DNA from: Panulirus ornatus
Lineage: Eukaryota; Arthropoda; Malacostraca; Decapoda; Palinuridae
DNA length: 64,000 bases
Assembly: GCF_036320965.1 (NCBI RefSeq)
Contig: NC_092270.1
Location: 21,202,440 to 21,266,439 of the forward strand
Reading direction: 5' to 3'
Made by a program: the position numbers and the translations under genes. Shown here piece by piece: positions 44,060 through 54,907 of the stretch (within the stretch, counting starts at the first letter, position 1; each line of letters opens with the position of its first letter). The notes under the pieces are model-generated. The model made no database searches and was not told the origin of the DNA. It saw only the letters and a list, made by a program, of their open reading frames with translations.

Positions 44060-45245
44060 CTGCGCGAACAATTGATGCTGAACTTTCACATTTGCGGGAC
44101 GTGTTTGCTTTTGGTAAGACGTGTATACGTTCCAGGATGGATCACCAGGGTGGACAGGGGGAGAATATTAAGATTTGTAGAACGTTGTCTTAGTGGAAGG
44201 GAACGAATGACTCACATCTGGGGAGGTTTCGTCAAATGGGTCGAGGTGACCAATGGCGTACCACAAGGTTCTGTTCTTGGACCATCGCTTTTCATAATCT
44301 GTGTAAGTCACACGCCACAAGGTTTGGACACTCCTACCTGTATATGTTGGCTGATGATGCGGGTCACGAGTGTGGAAAAGGATTGCATGAACCTACAAGG
44401 GGACCGAGGCAAATTCCAAAGTGGGTCTGATGCTTGGTTGATTATTGTAACTTTAGTAAAACACTGAGGCTGGGGGCACAGCAGTGGAAGGTGTAAGTAT
44501 GGATATTATGTAGCAAAGAGGCTGGGGCACAGTGGAAGGCGTCAGTATAGATATTATGTAGCACAGAGGCTGGGGCACAGTGGAAGGCGTCAGTATAGAT
44601 ATTATGTAGCACAGAGGCTGGGGCACAGTGGAAGCTGGATCACCTTCAGGAAGAGTTAGAAGTTAACACTGTCCCTTCTATCCTGTGGCCAGAGGGTTGC
44701 GTAGGAGAATAGTTAAGTAGACCAAGTGTCTGCTGGCCAATATGAGAATAACAATGAAAGATATGGACAAGGAAACATTCAGCAAGCGCTCCATGTTCTA
44801 CATTAGACCAAGTTTAGAAAATGTTTCTCCGGTTTGGTCACCGCACCTAAAGAAGCAGAGAGATGATAGAGAAGGTCCAGAGGAGGACAACCAAGATGGT
44901 GCCAGAATTGAGGGAGCTGAGCCACAGGGAAAAAGGTTTAGAGGTTTCCATTTGTCCACCTTGGAGAACAGAAGAATATTGAATGATTTAAGTCGCAACT
45001 TTTAAGTTATTGAACCAGTTTGATGACGTGGACAGGTGAACAGTTCTTCCAAAGCTGTAGTGGACAGAGAACAACCAGAGGACATAATGGGTGATTGACT
45101 ATGCAGCTTGTGAGAAAAGATGTCAAGAAATACATGTATCATACGAGTGGTGGACGAATGGAAGGGGGTCAGGTGTGACGTAGTGAATTTGGACAACATT
45201 ATACACAAGTGTATCATGTGGTATGATCAGCGGAGAAGATTGGAA
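44060..45245 (+). mobile_element. Decayed CR1-like non-LTR retrotransposon
   Basis: Pieces of a LINE reverse transcriptase appear in order. ITRVDRGRILRFVERCLSGR and a WGGFVKWVEVTNGVPQGSV-LGPSLF block lie at 44140-44300, then LADDAGHECGKGL (44348-, shifted frame), the catalytic FADD region. Near 44800-44860 is YIRPSLENVSPVWSPHLKK, and near 45135-45170 VVDEWKGV, the C-terminal VVDEWN.L motif. An unrelated ~48-bp repeat (GAGGCTGGGGCACAGTGGAA, 3.5 units) interrupts it at 44467-44632. Frameshifts and stops make it inactive. Confidence 0.8.
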
Positions 45246-45283
45246 AGATGGGGACCCACCAGTGTAGAACTGCCTCCCCGTAC

Positions 45284-45288
<5 letters not shown>

Positions 45289-45360
<72 letters not shown>

Positions 45361-45373
45361 ACACACACACACA

Positions 45374-45464
<91 letters not shown>

Positions 45465-45466
45465 AA

Positions 45467-45518
<52 letters not shown>

Positions 45519-45556
45519 ACACACACACACACAGACACACACACACACACACACAA

Positions 45557-45617
<61 letters not shown>

Positions 45618-45623
45618 CACTCA

Positions 45624-45686
<63 letters not shown>

Positions 45687-45765
45687 GAGGAACAACAACA
45701 ACAACAACAACAACAACAATAACAATAACAACAACAACAATAACAACAGCAACAACAACAACAAC
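45289..45765. repeat. Long (CA)n microsatellite followed by (CAA)n
   Basis: About 400 bp of CA with a few AGAC, AATC and TCTCACTCACTC interruptions, then GAAGAGG and about 70 bp of (CAA)n/(CAATAA) repeats. Frames of 60-200 codons here are simple sequence. Confidence 0.98.
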
Positions 45766-45889
45766 AGGTAGCCAGTCTTGAGTGTAACAAACAAACAGAC
45801 ACACATCAAGAGGTGGTCATCGCGCTGGTATTGACCTGACCACTAGAGGCCCACGTGACGTCACATGCTGAGCAGGCCAGCCCAGCTGA

Positions 45890-46660
45890 GGTCAGTATGG
45901 CCATGCTGCTGTGGTGGTCATGCTGCCTCTTGCCTGACCCTGAGGTCATGATGCCCCTTGCCGTAAGCTGAGGTGATGCTGCTCCTGGTATGATGCTGAA
46001 GTTATGCTGGCTGTAACTATGCTGAAGTTATGCTGCCTGTGACATTATGCTGAAGTTATGATGCCTGTGACATTATGCTGAAGTTATGATGCCTCTGACA
46101 TTATGCTGAAGCTATGCTGGCTGTAACATTATGCTGAAGTTATGATGCCTGTGACATTATGCTGAAGTTATGCTGTCGCTGATATGCTGCTGAGGTTATG
46201 CTGCCTGTGACATTATGCTGAGGTTATGCTGCTCCTGGTATGATGCTGAGGTAATGCTGCTCCTGGTATTATGCTGAGGTTATGCTGCTTCTGGTGTGAT
46301 GCTGAGGTTATGCTCCTGGTATTATACTGAGGTTTTATGCTGCTCCTGGTATGATGCTGAGGTTATGCTGCTTCTGGTGTGATGCTGAGGTTATGCTCCT
46401 GGTATTATACTGAGGTTTTATGCTGCTCCTGGTATGATGCTGAGGTTATGCTGCTTCTGGTGTGATGCTGAGGTTATGCTCTTGGTATTATACTGAGGTT
46501 TTATGCTGCTCCTGGTATGATGCTGAGGTTATGCTGCTCCTCTGGTATTATGCTGAGGTTTTATGCTGCTCTAGCCATGATGCTGGGGTTATTCTGTCCG
46601 TGACCTGATGCTGAGGTTATGCTGTTCCTGGCATAATGCTGAAGGTATGCTGCTGCTGCT
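45890..46660. repeat. ~26-bp tandem repeat (ATGCTGAGGTTATGCTGCTC)
   Basis: About 28 units of 22-30 bp: ATGCTGAAGTTATG(C/A)TGCCTGTGACATT on the left grading into ATGCTGAGGTTATGCTGCTCCTGGT on the right. Confidence 0.95.
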
Positions 46661-46904
46661 GGCCTCAAGGACTCAGCATACTACCAAAGAATGCCCTCAG
46701 TGATCATAACACAGTAGCCACAATACCCCCCCTTGTCGTAGAATCGAACCCTGGTGGGCCACAACACCCAGCCCTGCCTCGCTCATACATCCGGCCAAAT
46801 GCCACGTATCCGACACACTGTGGGAACGTAACGGTTAAAGCCGGATAACTGGGAAAGCCGGATACGTGGACGCTTTTGAACGACGATCGGTTAAAGAAAA
46901 TGTC

Positions 46905-47440
46905 TTGGTCCTGGTGGCGTGTACTTGATCCTGGTGGCGTGTACCTGGTCCTGGTGGCGTGTACCTGGTCCTGTGGTGGCGTGTACCTGGTCCTGGTGGC
47001 GTGTACCTGGTCCTGGTGGCGTGTACCTGGTCCTGTGGTGGCGTGTACCTGGTCCTGTGGTGGCGTGTACCTGGTCCTGTGGTGGCGTGTACCTGGTCCT
47101 GTGGTGGCGTGTACCTGGTCCTGGTGGCGTGTACCTGGTCCTGTGGTGGCGTGTACCTGGTCCTGTGGTGGCGTGTACCTGGTCCTGGTGGCGTGTACCT
47201 GGTCCTGGTGGCGTGTACCTGGTCCTGTGGTGGCGTGTACCTGGTCCTGTGGTGGCGTGTACCTGGTCCTGGTGGCGTGTACCTGGTCCTGTGGTGGCGT
47301 GTACCTGGTCCTGTGGTGGCGTGTACCTGGTCCTGTGGTGGCGTGTACCTGGTCCTGGTGGCGTGTACCTGGTCCTGGTGGCGTGTACCTGGTCCTGTGG
47401 TGGCGTGTACCTGGTCCTGGTGGCGTGTACCTGGTGGCGT
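46905..47440. repeat. 18/21-bp tandem repeat (GGTGGCGTGTACCTGGTCCT)
   Basis: About 27 units of CTGGTGGCGTGTACCTGGTC (18 bp) or with an extra GTG (21 bp). Both lengths keep frame, so up to six frames remain open for about 190-250 codons. The random-looking order of 18- and 21-mers and the lack of other coding signs argue for a minisatellite. Confidence 0.97.
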
Positions 47441-47774
47441 GTGTCGTCGCCACCGAAGCTCAAAGATGAGAATGGGGTCAAGGAGGACCTTGGAGGACGA
47501 CGTTCAAGTCGTCGGCTTGAGGTAAGGGCCAGGTGGGTCAGATCACCTGTGTGATACCCAACGTCTCGCTATTGTTGCCCCGGGGGCGTCGCCAGCTTCC
47601 GGGAGGAGGAGCGATGGTGGTGGGTTTGACCTGGGCTTGTGACCCACCCAGGGGAGGGTCAGGTCAAAGGACGCGTCGCCAAGCGTGTTTCAGACAGACA
47701 GAGTTCTGTGTGTGTGTGGTTCTGTGAGTCTTCCTGTGGTTCAGGGTCAGGTCAGCAGTTGCCGTGTGTTTCAC

Positions 47775-48045
47775 AGTTTGCCCCAGGGGGACGAGGCCCT
47801 TCCTGAAGTCCTCCCCAGGGGTCGAGGCCCTTCCTGAAGTCCTCCACAGGGGTCGAGGCCCTTCCTGAAGTCCTCCTCAGGGGTCGAGGCCCTTCCTGAA
47901 GTCCTCCACAGGGGTCGAGGCCCTTTCTGAAGTCCTCCCCACGGGACGAGGCCCTTCCTGAAGTCCTCCACAGGGGTCGAGGCCCTTCCTGAAGTCCTCC
48001 CCAGGGGGACGACGCCCTTCCTGAAGTCCTCCCCAGGGGTCGTTA
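47775..48045. repeat. 31-bp tandem repeat (GAGGCCCTTCCTGAAGTCCT)
   Basis: Eight to nine units of about 31 bp (plus CCCCAGGGGTC or CCACAGGGGTC). The unit contains the short inverted pair CCCC/GGGG. Confidence 0.95.
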
Positions 48046-48088
48046 TTCATATCTAATTCCCTGAAGTGGGTCAAGCCTCTTGAATCAC

Positions 48089-48098
48089 ACACACACAC

Positions 48099-48176
<78 letters not shown>
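48089..48176. repeat. (CA)n microsatellite
   Basis: About 43 CA units with one G substitution. Confidence 0.97.
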
Positions 48177-48178
<2 letters not shown>

Positions 48179-48389
48179 CCTCATCCCGTACCCAGTGTCT
48201 TCCAGGGAGACATGGACTTCCACATTCATATAAGCGGCTCTTACTTTGCCACACCGGCACATGGCGTCTACGTCTTCCATTCCAGCACATCCAGAAAGCT
48301 GCAGCGTTTGTAGCTGTCGTGTTTCGCCCTTGTATCTGTTGCCCTGTCGTCTGTGCACAGCTTGTTCACGAACTGAAGAAGCTGTCGGT

Positions 48390-48600
48390 ATATTTTTTTG
48401 GGGTATTCCCAGGCTTTCTAGACGGTTACCATGTTTAAAAAAAGGAAGATCTTGCCGAAATAGACGTGATAAGATCAAGGAGTTCCAAAGTTGAGTGGTG
48501 TAGGGAAAGGGGCCAGGTGTTAGGTGCGACACGAGAGGGTAAAAGAGTTCCAAAGCTGAGCGGTGTAGGGAAAGAAATAAACATCACAGCTGCCCATCCT
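48390..48600 (-). mobile_element. Possible LINE C-terminal remnant (duplicated)
   Basis: The minus strand reads FPYTTQLWNSLILSRLFRQDLPFFK (in two frames-consistent parts) at about 48500-48425 and FPYTAQLWNSFTLSC at about 48575-48530. The LWNSL motif after an aromatic/Pro segment resembles the C-terminal end of LINE proteins. The match is short, so confidence is low. Confidence 0.35.
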
Positions 48601-48850
48601 GGCCTTGCCCACGGCCCCGCCGCCGTCATCATGTGACCCTGTGCCCCCAGCCTTGCTGGAGTGAACATTGATGTGGTCTTCCGTCATGGCGTCAGACCCC
48701 AGACCTTCTGTGTTGTCCATGTTATGGTGTGGGGGGGGGGGGGGTGAGGGAGGCTCCCACCCACCCCAATATAATTGGTCAGTGACTTTTTCAGTCGATC
48801 TTAACAAGTGTGAGATACAAGAGAGCCTTACTCGACTGGTGGTCGAATTA

Positions 48851-49200
48851 AGGCCTTTTATCATGGCCCTTTAAAGGCTTGGGAAAGTGTGAAGGAGAGA
48901 ATGAGATGCGTTTGGCATATTAAGGCCTTTATCATGGCCCTTTAAAGGCTTGGGAAACTGTGAAGGAGAGAATGAGATGCGTTTGGCATATTAAGGCCTT
49001 TATCATGGCCTTTTAAAGGCTTGGGAAAGTGTGAAGGAGAGACTGAGATGCGTTTGGCATATTAAGGCCTTTATCATGGCCTTTTAAAGGCTTGGGAAAG
49101 TGTGAAGGAGAGAATGAGATGCGTTTGGCAAATTAAGGCCTTTGTCATGGCCTTTTAAAGGCTTGGGAATGTGTGAAGGAGAGAATGAGATGCGTTTGGC
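48851..49200. repeat. 71-bp tandem repeat (TTAAGGCCTTTATCATGGCC)
   Basis: Five units of about 71 bp, each with AAGGCCTTTATCATGGCC, TTTAAAGGCTTGGGAAAGTG and GAGAATGAGATGCGTTTGGC. The region 49200-49780 that follows has no supported gene. Confidence 0.95.
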
Positions 49201-49779
49201 AAGGTTTGGGTGGATGGGGAGGTCAGGGCTTGGCTGGATTCAGATGGAGCGGATGGTGGGTACGACCTGTCTATTCTAGTGGTTAGTGGCAGTGTGAGGC
49301 ACTTGTCTCCCTCACCCGCAGGTCAGGGTGGGCCATGACTCTCCTCCTCCACCAACCCACCCCTCGCCCTCCCGCAGGGCGCCCCCAGTGCCCGGGTGCA
49401 TGACCCAGTCGTCTTGGGCAGGGGCGCGCCCTCGTTCGGGGCCAGGGTGATGTGGGGCTTCGACAGAACACACGGGAGGGATGCGCTCTGTTCTCCCACA
49501 CCTCACTCCCACACACACACACCCCCACACACACACACACCTGCAACACCAACGCCTCCCAGGTCACCAACACCACCACCACCAGGTCACCTCCAACACC
49601 AGGTCACCCTCCCTACTCCACTGAACCTACACCTTCAAAATCACTGGCATGTGGACCACTGTGGAGGTGTGTGTGTTTGTGTCAAATGTCTCATGTAAGT
49701 CTACGGGGTTTGATGGCCATGTTTCAAATAGGCAATGGGAATTGTGGCATTAAACCCTGTACAATACTGCCCCCCCGTG

Positions 49780-49870
49780 ATTGGCTGAATGCTTTCGTTA
49801 CCGGTGATAGCGCCTCGCGATTGGCTGAGTATCTACTTCACCACCTCACACTGACTCCTGATTGGCTGAA
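49780..49870. promoter_or_regulatory. Three GATTGGCTGA motifs (inverted CCAAT boxes)
   Basis: GATTGGCTGA(A/G)TAT-like motifs occur near 49779, 49819 and 49859, with a spacing of about 40 bp. ATTGG is the inverted CCAAT box bound by NF-Y. No TATA box or gene start was seen nearby, so this may only be a three-unit diverged repeat. Confidence 0.3.
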
Positions 49871-50238
49871 TATTTGTATATTTCCCTCCAGAACTTCGTA
49901 ATCTGTCTAGATCATCTTTAGAAATCTAGAAACTAAAATCCATTTTTTCCCTCGCTCTTCTAGACGTGGTGAACTCATGTCCTTGATGGTGGGGGACATG
50001 TGGGGTTGGATCTTCCATACAATACTGGAAGGATGCCTGGGACGCTCAGTGTATACTCTCTCCAGGCCCACCAGGTGGATCCGAACCCATTCTCTCATAG
50101 ACAAAGGCTATGGGAGGCATCCAACCCCGCGTCTCTCTCCCTCCATTGTCATAACAACATTGCTTATACATAATGACTGAATGCTGGCTGACCTCCATCT
50201 GTTGAATTTATGTAATGAGTCTTTATGAAGGAATGTTT

Positions 50239-50241
<3 letters not shown>

Positions 50242-50273
<32 letters not shown>
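50242..50273. repeat. (CA)n microsatellite
   Basis: About 16 CA units. Confidence 0.9.
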
Positions 50274-50276
<3 letters not shown>

Positions 50277-50514
50277 CCCCGTGCACAATATGAAATCCTT
50301 CTCTGCCATATTCTTGTCTTTCCTTTCTGTGTTACTTCGTCTTACTCCAAAGGCCACTCCAAAGATGTCTGCAGCTACGTTGTATAGCCATACATTGTGG
50401 TTTGCTACAAAGGTCCACTTGAGTTCCATTTCCATTCATAATACATCCCATGTCAGGCTCTGATGAACCAATGACATTTCTATATCATTTCGTTATCTTT
50501 ATTACCATGGGACC

Positions 50515-51250
50515 CCCCTTACACCCCCATTACATCATCAGACCTTCGTATCCTACCCCCTACATCCCCCATTACATCATCAGACCTTCGTATCCTACCC
50601 CCTACATCACCCATTACATCATCAGACCTTCGTATCCTACCCCCTACATCACCCATTACATCATCAGACCTTCGTATCCTACCCCCTACATCACCCATTA
50701 CATCATCAGACCTTCGTATCCTACCCCCTACATCATCCATTACATCATCAGACCTTCGTATCCTACCCCCTACATCACCCATTACATCATCAGACCTTCG
50801 TATCCTACCCCCTACATCACCCATTACATCATCAGACCTTCGTATCCTACCCCCTACATCACCCATTACATCATCAGACCTTCGTATCCTACCCCCTACA
50901 CCACCCATTACATCATCAGACCTTCGTATCCTACCCCCTACATCACCCATTACATCAACAGACCTTCGTATCCTACCCCCTACATCACCCATTACATCAT
51001 CAGACCTTCGTATCCTACCCCCTACACCACCCATTACATCAACAGACCTTCGTATCCTACCCCCTACACCACCCATTACATCATCAGACCTTCGTATCCT
51101 ACCCCCTACACCACCCATTACATCAACAGACCTTCGTATCCTACCCCCTACATCACCCATTACATCATCAGACCTTCGTATCCTACCCCCTACATCACCC
51201 ATTACATCATCAGACCTTCGTATCCTACCCCCTACATCACCCATTACAAT
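50515..51250. repeat. 42-bp tandem repeat (ATCAGACCTTCGTATCCTAC)
   Basis: About 17 very similar 42-bp units: TACATCATCAGACCTTCGTA, TCCTACCCCCTACATCACCC, AT. Variants (ATCAACAG, TACACCACC) alternate in the right half. The 14-codon period leaves both strands open for about 240-290 codons; codon content is simple and no gene is supported. Confidence 0.97.
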
Positions 51251-51458
51251 AAACTACTCATTATCTACCTACATCCTCATTTACCCCGTCAAGTTCTTAC
51301 CAAAATTGATTTTTGATTTGGTCTACGTAAATGTGATCACACATGCAATTTGTATATTCATATGTACACTATATAGCTTTCTATATGCCTCTCATGACAT
51401 CTGGAAATTATAAGCGCTCCAGATGGTTAAAAACAGTTTATATTATCGATTTTGCCGG

Positions 51459-51462
<4 letters not shown>

Positions 51463-51512
<50 letters not shown>

Positions 51513-51575
51513 CTATGAGTCCACGGGGAAAATGAAACACGATAAGTTCCCAAGTGCACTTTCGTGTGATAATCA

Positions 51576-51649
<74 letters not shown>
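51463..51649. mobile_element. Half copy of the palindromic element between two (TA)n tracts
   Basis: (TA)n at 51463-51509, then 51510-51580 matching the left arm of the palindromic element at 22254-22325 (two or three differences), then (TA)n at 51581-51649. The spacer and right arm are absent, so either the element was halved or the arm itself is the mobile or duplicated unit. Confidence 0.85.
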
Positions 51650-51652
<3 letters not shown>

Positions 51653-52500
51653 ATCTAACGGCTATGGACTGAGCCACACTCTAGAACATAACTCAGACAT
51701 ACAAATTATAAAAACTGAATTAACGAACCATAACAAAACTTACGCTTTTGACGTAGGAATTTCCGATAAACAAACCAGCCATTATCATATTGGAAAACTT
51801 AATCCTAAAGTCCATACTGCAGAAACTGCTGTCATTCACAAAGTTGATAGTGTGTCTCCACTCTGTATTCCCAGATCTTGAAGGAAAATAGAGACGAAAG
51901 ATCACAGTTCTTAAAGAAAAAATAAAATATGGAGAAGAATGGCAACATTATCGCTTGGGGGGGAGGAGTCATGAGACGCAGGTCGACCCGGATCAGCCAA
52001 TGAAATTTCAGCTTATTTGTTTGTTGTGGTTGTTATTCGCCAACAAGGCTTGTCCACGGTCGCACGGACGGTGAATTCGACACCAAGGCATTCCTGTTCC
52101 CTGCCTCTCAAGCACAAAGGAATGAGGTAACGAAGGATTGTACCGTCTATTTGGAACTTCGAACGCGCTTTGGTATGTAGGAAGGACGTATGCGATTCTG
52201 TAGTTAAGGAAATATTTGATAAAACGAAGTTACATATTTAAATAAGGACGGAATATGTGGGTTTAGAACCCGTTGTGTGAGTTGACGTAGAGTGAGGGGG
52301 GGCTCCTAGTGGTGAACTCCTAGATACAAGCACGTAATGATGGTTGTAGGTAATTACGAGAGTAATTAAGGGGAGAGGCTTGAGGAGAGCTGGTGCTGTG
52401 GTTTGGTTGACCGTGGGTCGCCTACGCCATAGAGTAGGGTCACCAGAGGTCATGATATCGATTTGGTTGTGTGGTAGACGGGGGGAAACGCATGAGAGGC
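51650..52500. other. Unrecognised single-copy-looking sequence
   Basis: A + frame stretch at about 51660-51850 (LEHNSDIQIIKTELTNHNKT, FDVGISDKQTSHYHIGKLN) looks compositionally protein-like but has a stop and frameshifts, and I recognise no family. The remainder shows nothing. Confidence 0.4.
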
Positions 52501-52514
52501 GTGCGTGGTGGCAT

Positions 52515-52960
52515 CTCCGTGCTGTGGTGTGCAGGAGGGGAGGAGGTCTGCCGTGCTGTGGTGTGCAGGAGGGGAGGAGGTCTGCCGTGCTGTGGTGTGC
52601 AGGAGGGGAGGAGGTCTGCTGTGCTGTGGTGTGCAGGAGGGGAGGTGGTCTGCCGAGCTGTGGTGTGCAGGAGGGGAGGTGGTCTGCCGTGCTGTGGTGT
52701 GCAGGAGGGGAGGTCTGCCGTGCTGTGGGTGCAGGAGGGGAGGAGGTCTGCCGTGCTGTGGTGTGCAGGAGGGGAGGAGGTCTGCCGTGCTGTGGTGTGC
52801 AGGAGGGGAGGAGGTCTGCCGTGCTGTGGTGTGCAGGAGGGGAGGAGGTCTGCCGTGCTGTGGTGTGGAGGAGGGGAGGAGGTCTGCCGTGCTGTGGTGT
52901 GCAGGAGGGGAGGTGGTCTGCCGTGCTGTGGGGTGCAGGAGGGGAGGTGGTCTGGTATAT
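52515..52960. repeat. 34-bp tandem repeat (CCGTGCTGTGGTGTGCAGGA)
   Basis: About thirteen units, CCGTGCTGTGGTGTGCAGGA plus GGGGAGGAGGTCTG, with a GGAGGTGGTC variant. The period is not divisible by 3, yet all frames are open because the unit lacks stops in each frame. Confidence 0.95.
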
Positions 52961-53267
52961 TTAGAACAGGGACGCCAATAGGCAGGGGTGTACACAGGCT
53001 CAGAACAACACCGTGGAAAGTCTTCATCGAGTACACTTGTACACATGTACACTCGTGCACATGTGCACTTGTACACTCTTGATATCTACATAAACTTTAA
53101 AGCCTTGTTATCAGAAGACAGGAGTAGTCAAGATAAGGTATTTATCAGTTCATGGCTCGTGGCGTATAACTTAATTCTTAAAGGCGAACATCAATGGCTG
53201 TTGCTCAGGTTTGGCCTTTCTCCTCTCTCTTCATAAATTTTCCCTTACCTATATGGTATATTGACGT

Positions 53268-53386
53268 GTATGTATATATATATATATACATGTGTATGTG
53301 GGTGGGTTGGGCTACTCTTGTCGTCTGTTTCCTTGCGCTACCTCGCTAACGCGGGAGACAGCGACAAAGTATAATAACAATGAGAC
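53268..53386 (+). mobile_element. Retroposon 3' end, copy 4
   Basis: GTGTATGTATATATATA, ACATGTGTATGTGGGTGGG, TGTTTCCTTGCGCTACCTCG, CTAACGCGGGAGACAGCGAC, AAAGTATAATAACAAT. It is immediately followed by a truncated LINE copy. Confidence 0.85.
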
Positions 53387-53387
53387 A

Positions 53388-53705
53388 AAGAGGGAGACCA
53401 AATTGGAGGTGGAAAGATGGAGTGAAAAAGATTTTGTGTGATCGGGGCCTGAACATGCAGGAGGGTGAAAGGAGGGCAAGGAATAGAGTGAATTCGAGCG
53501 ATGTGGTATACCGGGGTTGACGTGCTGTCAGTGGATTGAATCAAGGCATGTGAAGCGTCTGGGGTAAACCATGGAAAGCTGTGTAGGTATGTATATTTGC
53601 GTGTGTGGACGTATGTATATACATGTGTATGGGGGGGGTTGGGCCATTTCTTTCGTCTGTTTCCTTGCGCTACCTCGCAAACGCGGGAGACAGCGACAAA
53701 GCAAA

Positions 53706-53721
<16 letters not shown>
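53388..53721 (+). mobile_element. Severely 5'-truncated LINE copy abutting (TA)n and telomere-type repeats
   Basis: It matches the last ~330 bp of the LINE at 40914-41925: GGGAGACCAAATTGGAGGTG, AAGATTTTGTGTGATCGGGG, CTGAACATGCAGGAGGGTGA, then the 3' UTR, the CGCTACCTCGCAAACGCGGG core and an A20 tail. Only the C-terminal ~45 codons of the protein remain. Confidence 0.9.

Positions 53722-53722
<1 letters not shown>

Positions 53723-53800
<78 letters not shown>
53723..53800. repeat. (TA)n microsatellite
   Basis: About 39 TA units between the LINE poly(A) tail and the (TTAGG)n block. Confidence 0.97.
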
Positions 53801-53803
<3 letters not shown>

Positions 53804-53804
<1 letters not shown>

Positions 53805-54352
53805 TAGGTTAGGTTAGGTTTGGTTGGCTTAGGTTAGGTTAGGTTAGGTTAGGTTGGCTTAGGTTAGGTTAGGTTAGGTTAGGTTGGCTTAGGTTAGGTT
53901 AGGTTAGGTTAGGTTAGGTTGGGTTGGGTTAGGTTAGGTTAGGTTAGGTTAGGTTAGGTTGGCTTAGGTTAGGTTAGGTTAGGTTAGGTTGGCTTAGGTT
54001 AGGTTAGGTTAGGTTAGGTTGGCTTAGGTTAGGTTAGGTTAGGTTAGGTTAGGTTAGGTCAGGTTAGGTTAGGTTAGGTTGGGTTGGGTTAGGTTAGGTT
54101 AGGTTAGGTTAGGTTAGGTTGGCTTAGGTTAGGTTAGGTTAGGTTAGGTTGGCTTAGGTTTGGTTAGGTTAGGTTAGGTTAGGTTGGCTTAGGTTAGGTT
54201 AGGTTAGGTTAGGTTAGGTTGGGTTGGGTTGGGTTAGGTTAGGTTAGGTTAGGTTAGGTTGGCTTAGGTTAGGTTAGGTTAGGTTAGGTTAGGTTGGCTT
54301 AGGTTAGGTTAGGTTAGGTTAGGTTGGCTTAGGTTAGGTTAGGTTAGGTTAG
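53804..54352. repeat. Interstitial (TTAGG)n telomere-type repeat, ~550 bp
   Basis: About 110 pentamers, mostly TTAGG in + orientation, with TTGGC, TTGGG and TTTGG variants. A TTGGC unit recurs roughly every fifth or sixth pentamer, giving a 25-30 bp higher-order period. TTAGG is the ancestral arthropod telomere motif. The variants and unique sequence on the right show that it is interstitial, not a chromosome end in this assembly. Confidence 0.95.
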
Positions 54353-54639
54353 AAGGACCATGTATGGCGTGGTCTTAATTAGCATTTGTATTAAGAGAAT
54401 GTTTATGTTAAAGGAAGGGAGAATAATTAGAATTAGAAGAGGTAATGAGGGGGTATAAGACGAGTTGAAGTTAGCAGGGGGGGGGGGGGGGGTGCTACCT
54501 GTCCATGTCTGTCTTAGAAGAAAAATAAGGGAAAATTGACCTTCTTTTTTTTTTGGTCCAGAAGCAAGGCATAGGCTTGCCAGCCGTACGATTACTTGAT
54601 TAACGCTCATGAACACCAGTCCGTTCATGGAGTACGATA

Positions 54640-54907
54640 TGTTTTATGATAACACAGTTCGAAGAGACATAAGGTGAGATAGCGTGTGTGATGATAACAC
54701 GGTTCGAAGAGAGATAAGGTGAGATAGCGTGTGTTATGATAACATATTTCGAAGAGAGATAAGAAAAAAAAGGTGAGATAGCATGTGTTATGATACCACA
54801 GTTCGAAGAGAGATAAGGTGAGATAGCATGTGTTATGATAACACAGTTCGAAGAGAGATAAGGTGAGATAACATGTGTTATGATAACACAGTTCGAAGAG
54901 AGATAAC
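54640..54907. repeat. ~45-bp tandem repeat (ACAGTTCGAAGAGAGATAAG)
   Basis: Six units contain TGATAACACAGTTCGAAGAG, AGATAAGGTGAGATAGCATG and TGTTA. Two such units reappear at 62950-63030, at the left edge of the duplicated segment. Confidence 0.95.

Noticed and set aside
46730..46765. Minus-strand AGGGTTCGATTC resembling a tRNA T-arm
   Set aside because: Only the B-box-like word is present; the flanks do not pair as tRNA stems.
46704..47554. Five overlapping frames of ~190-250 codons
   Set aside because: Result of 18/21-bp units that keep frame; simple repeated words on both strands.
49283..49600. Minus-strand frame (GRAPAQDDWVMHPGTGGALREG) as a coding exon
   Set aside because: GC-rich and protein-like over a short stretch, but no family, splice sites or neighbouring exons could be identified.
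50450..51316. Open frames of 241 (-) and 288 (+) codons
   Set aside because: 42-bp minisatellite open on both strands; no domain or gene structure.
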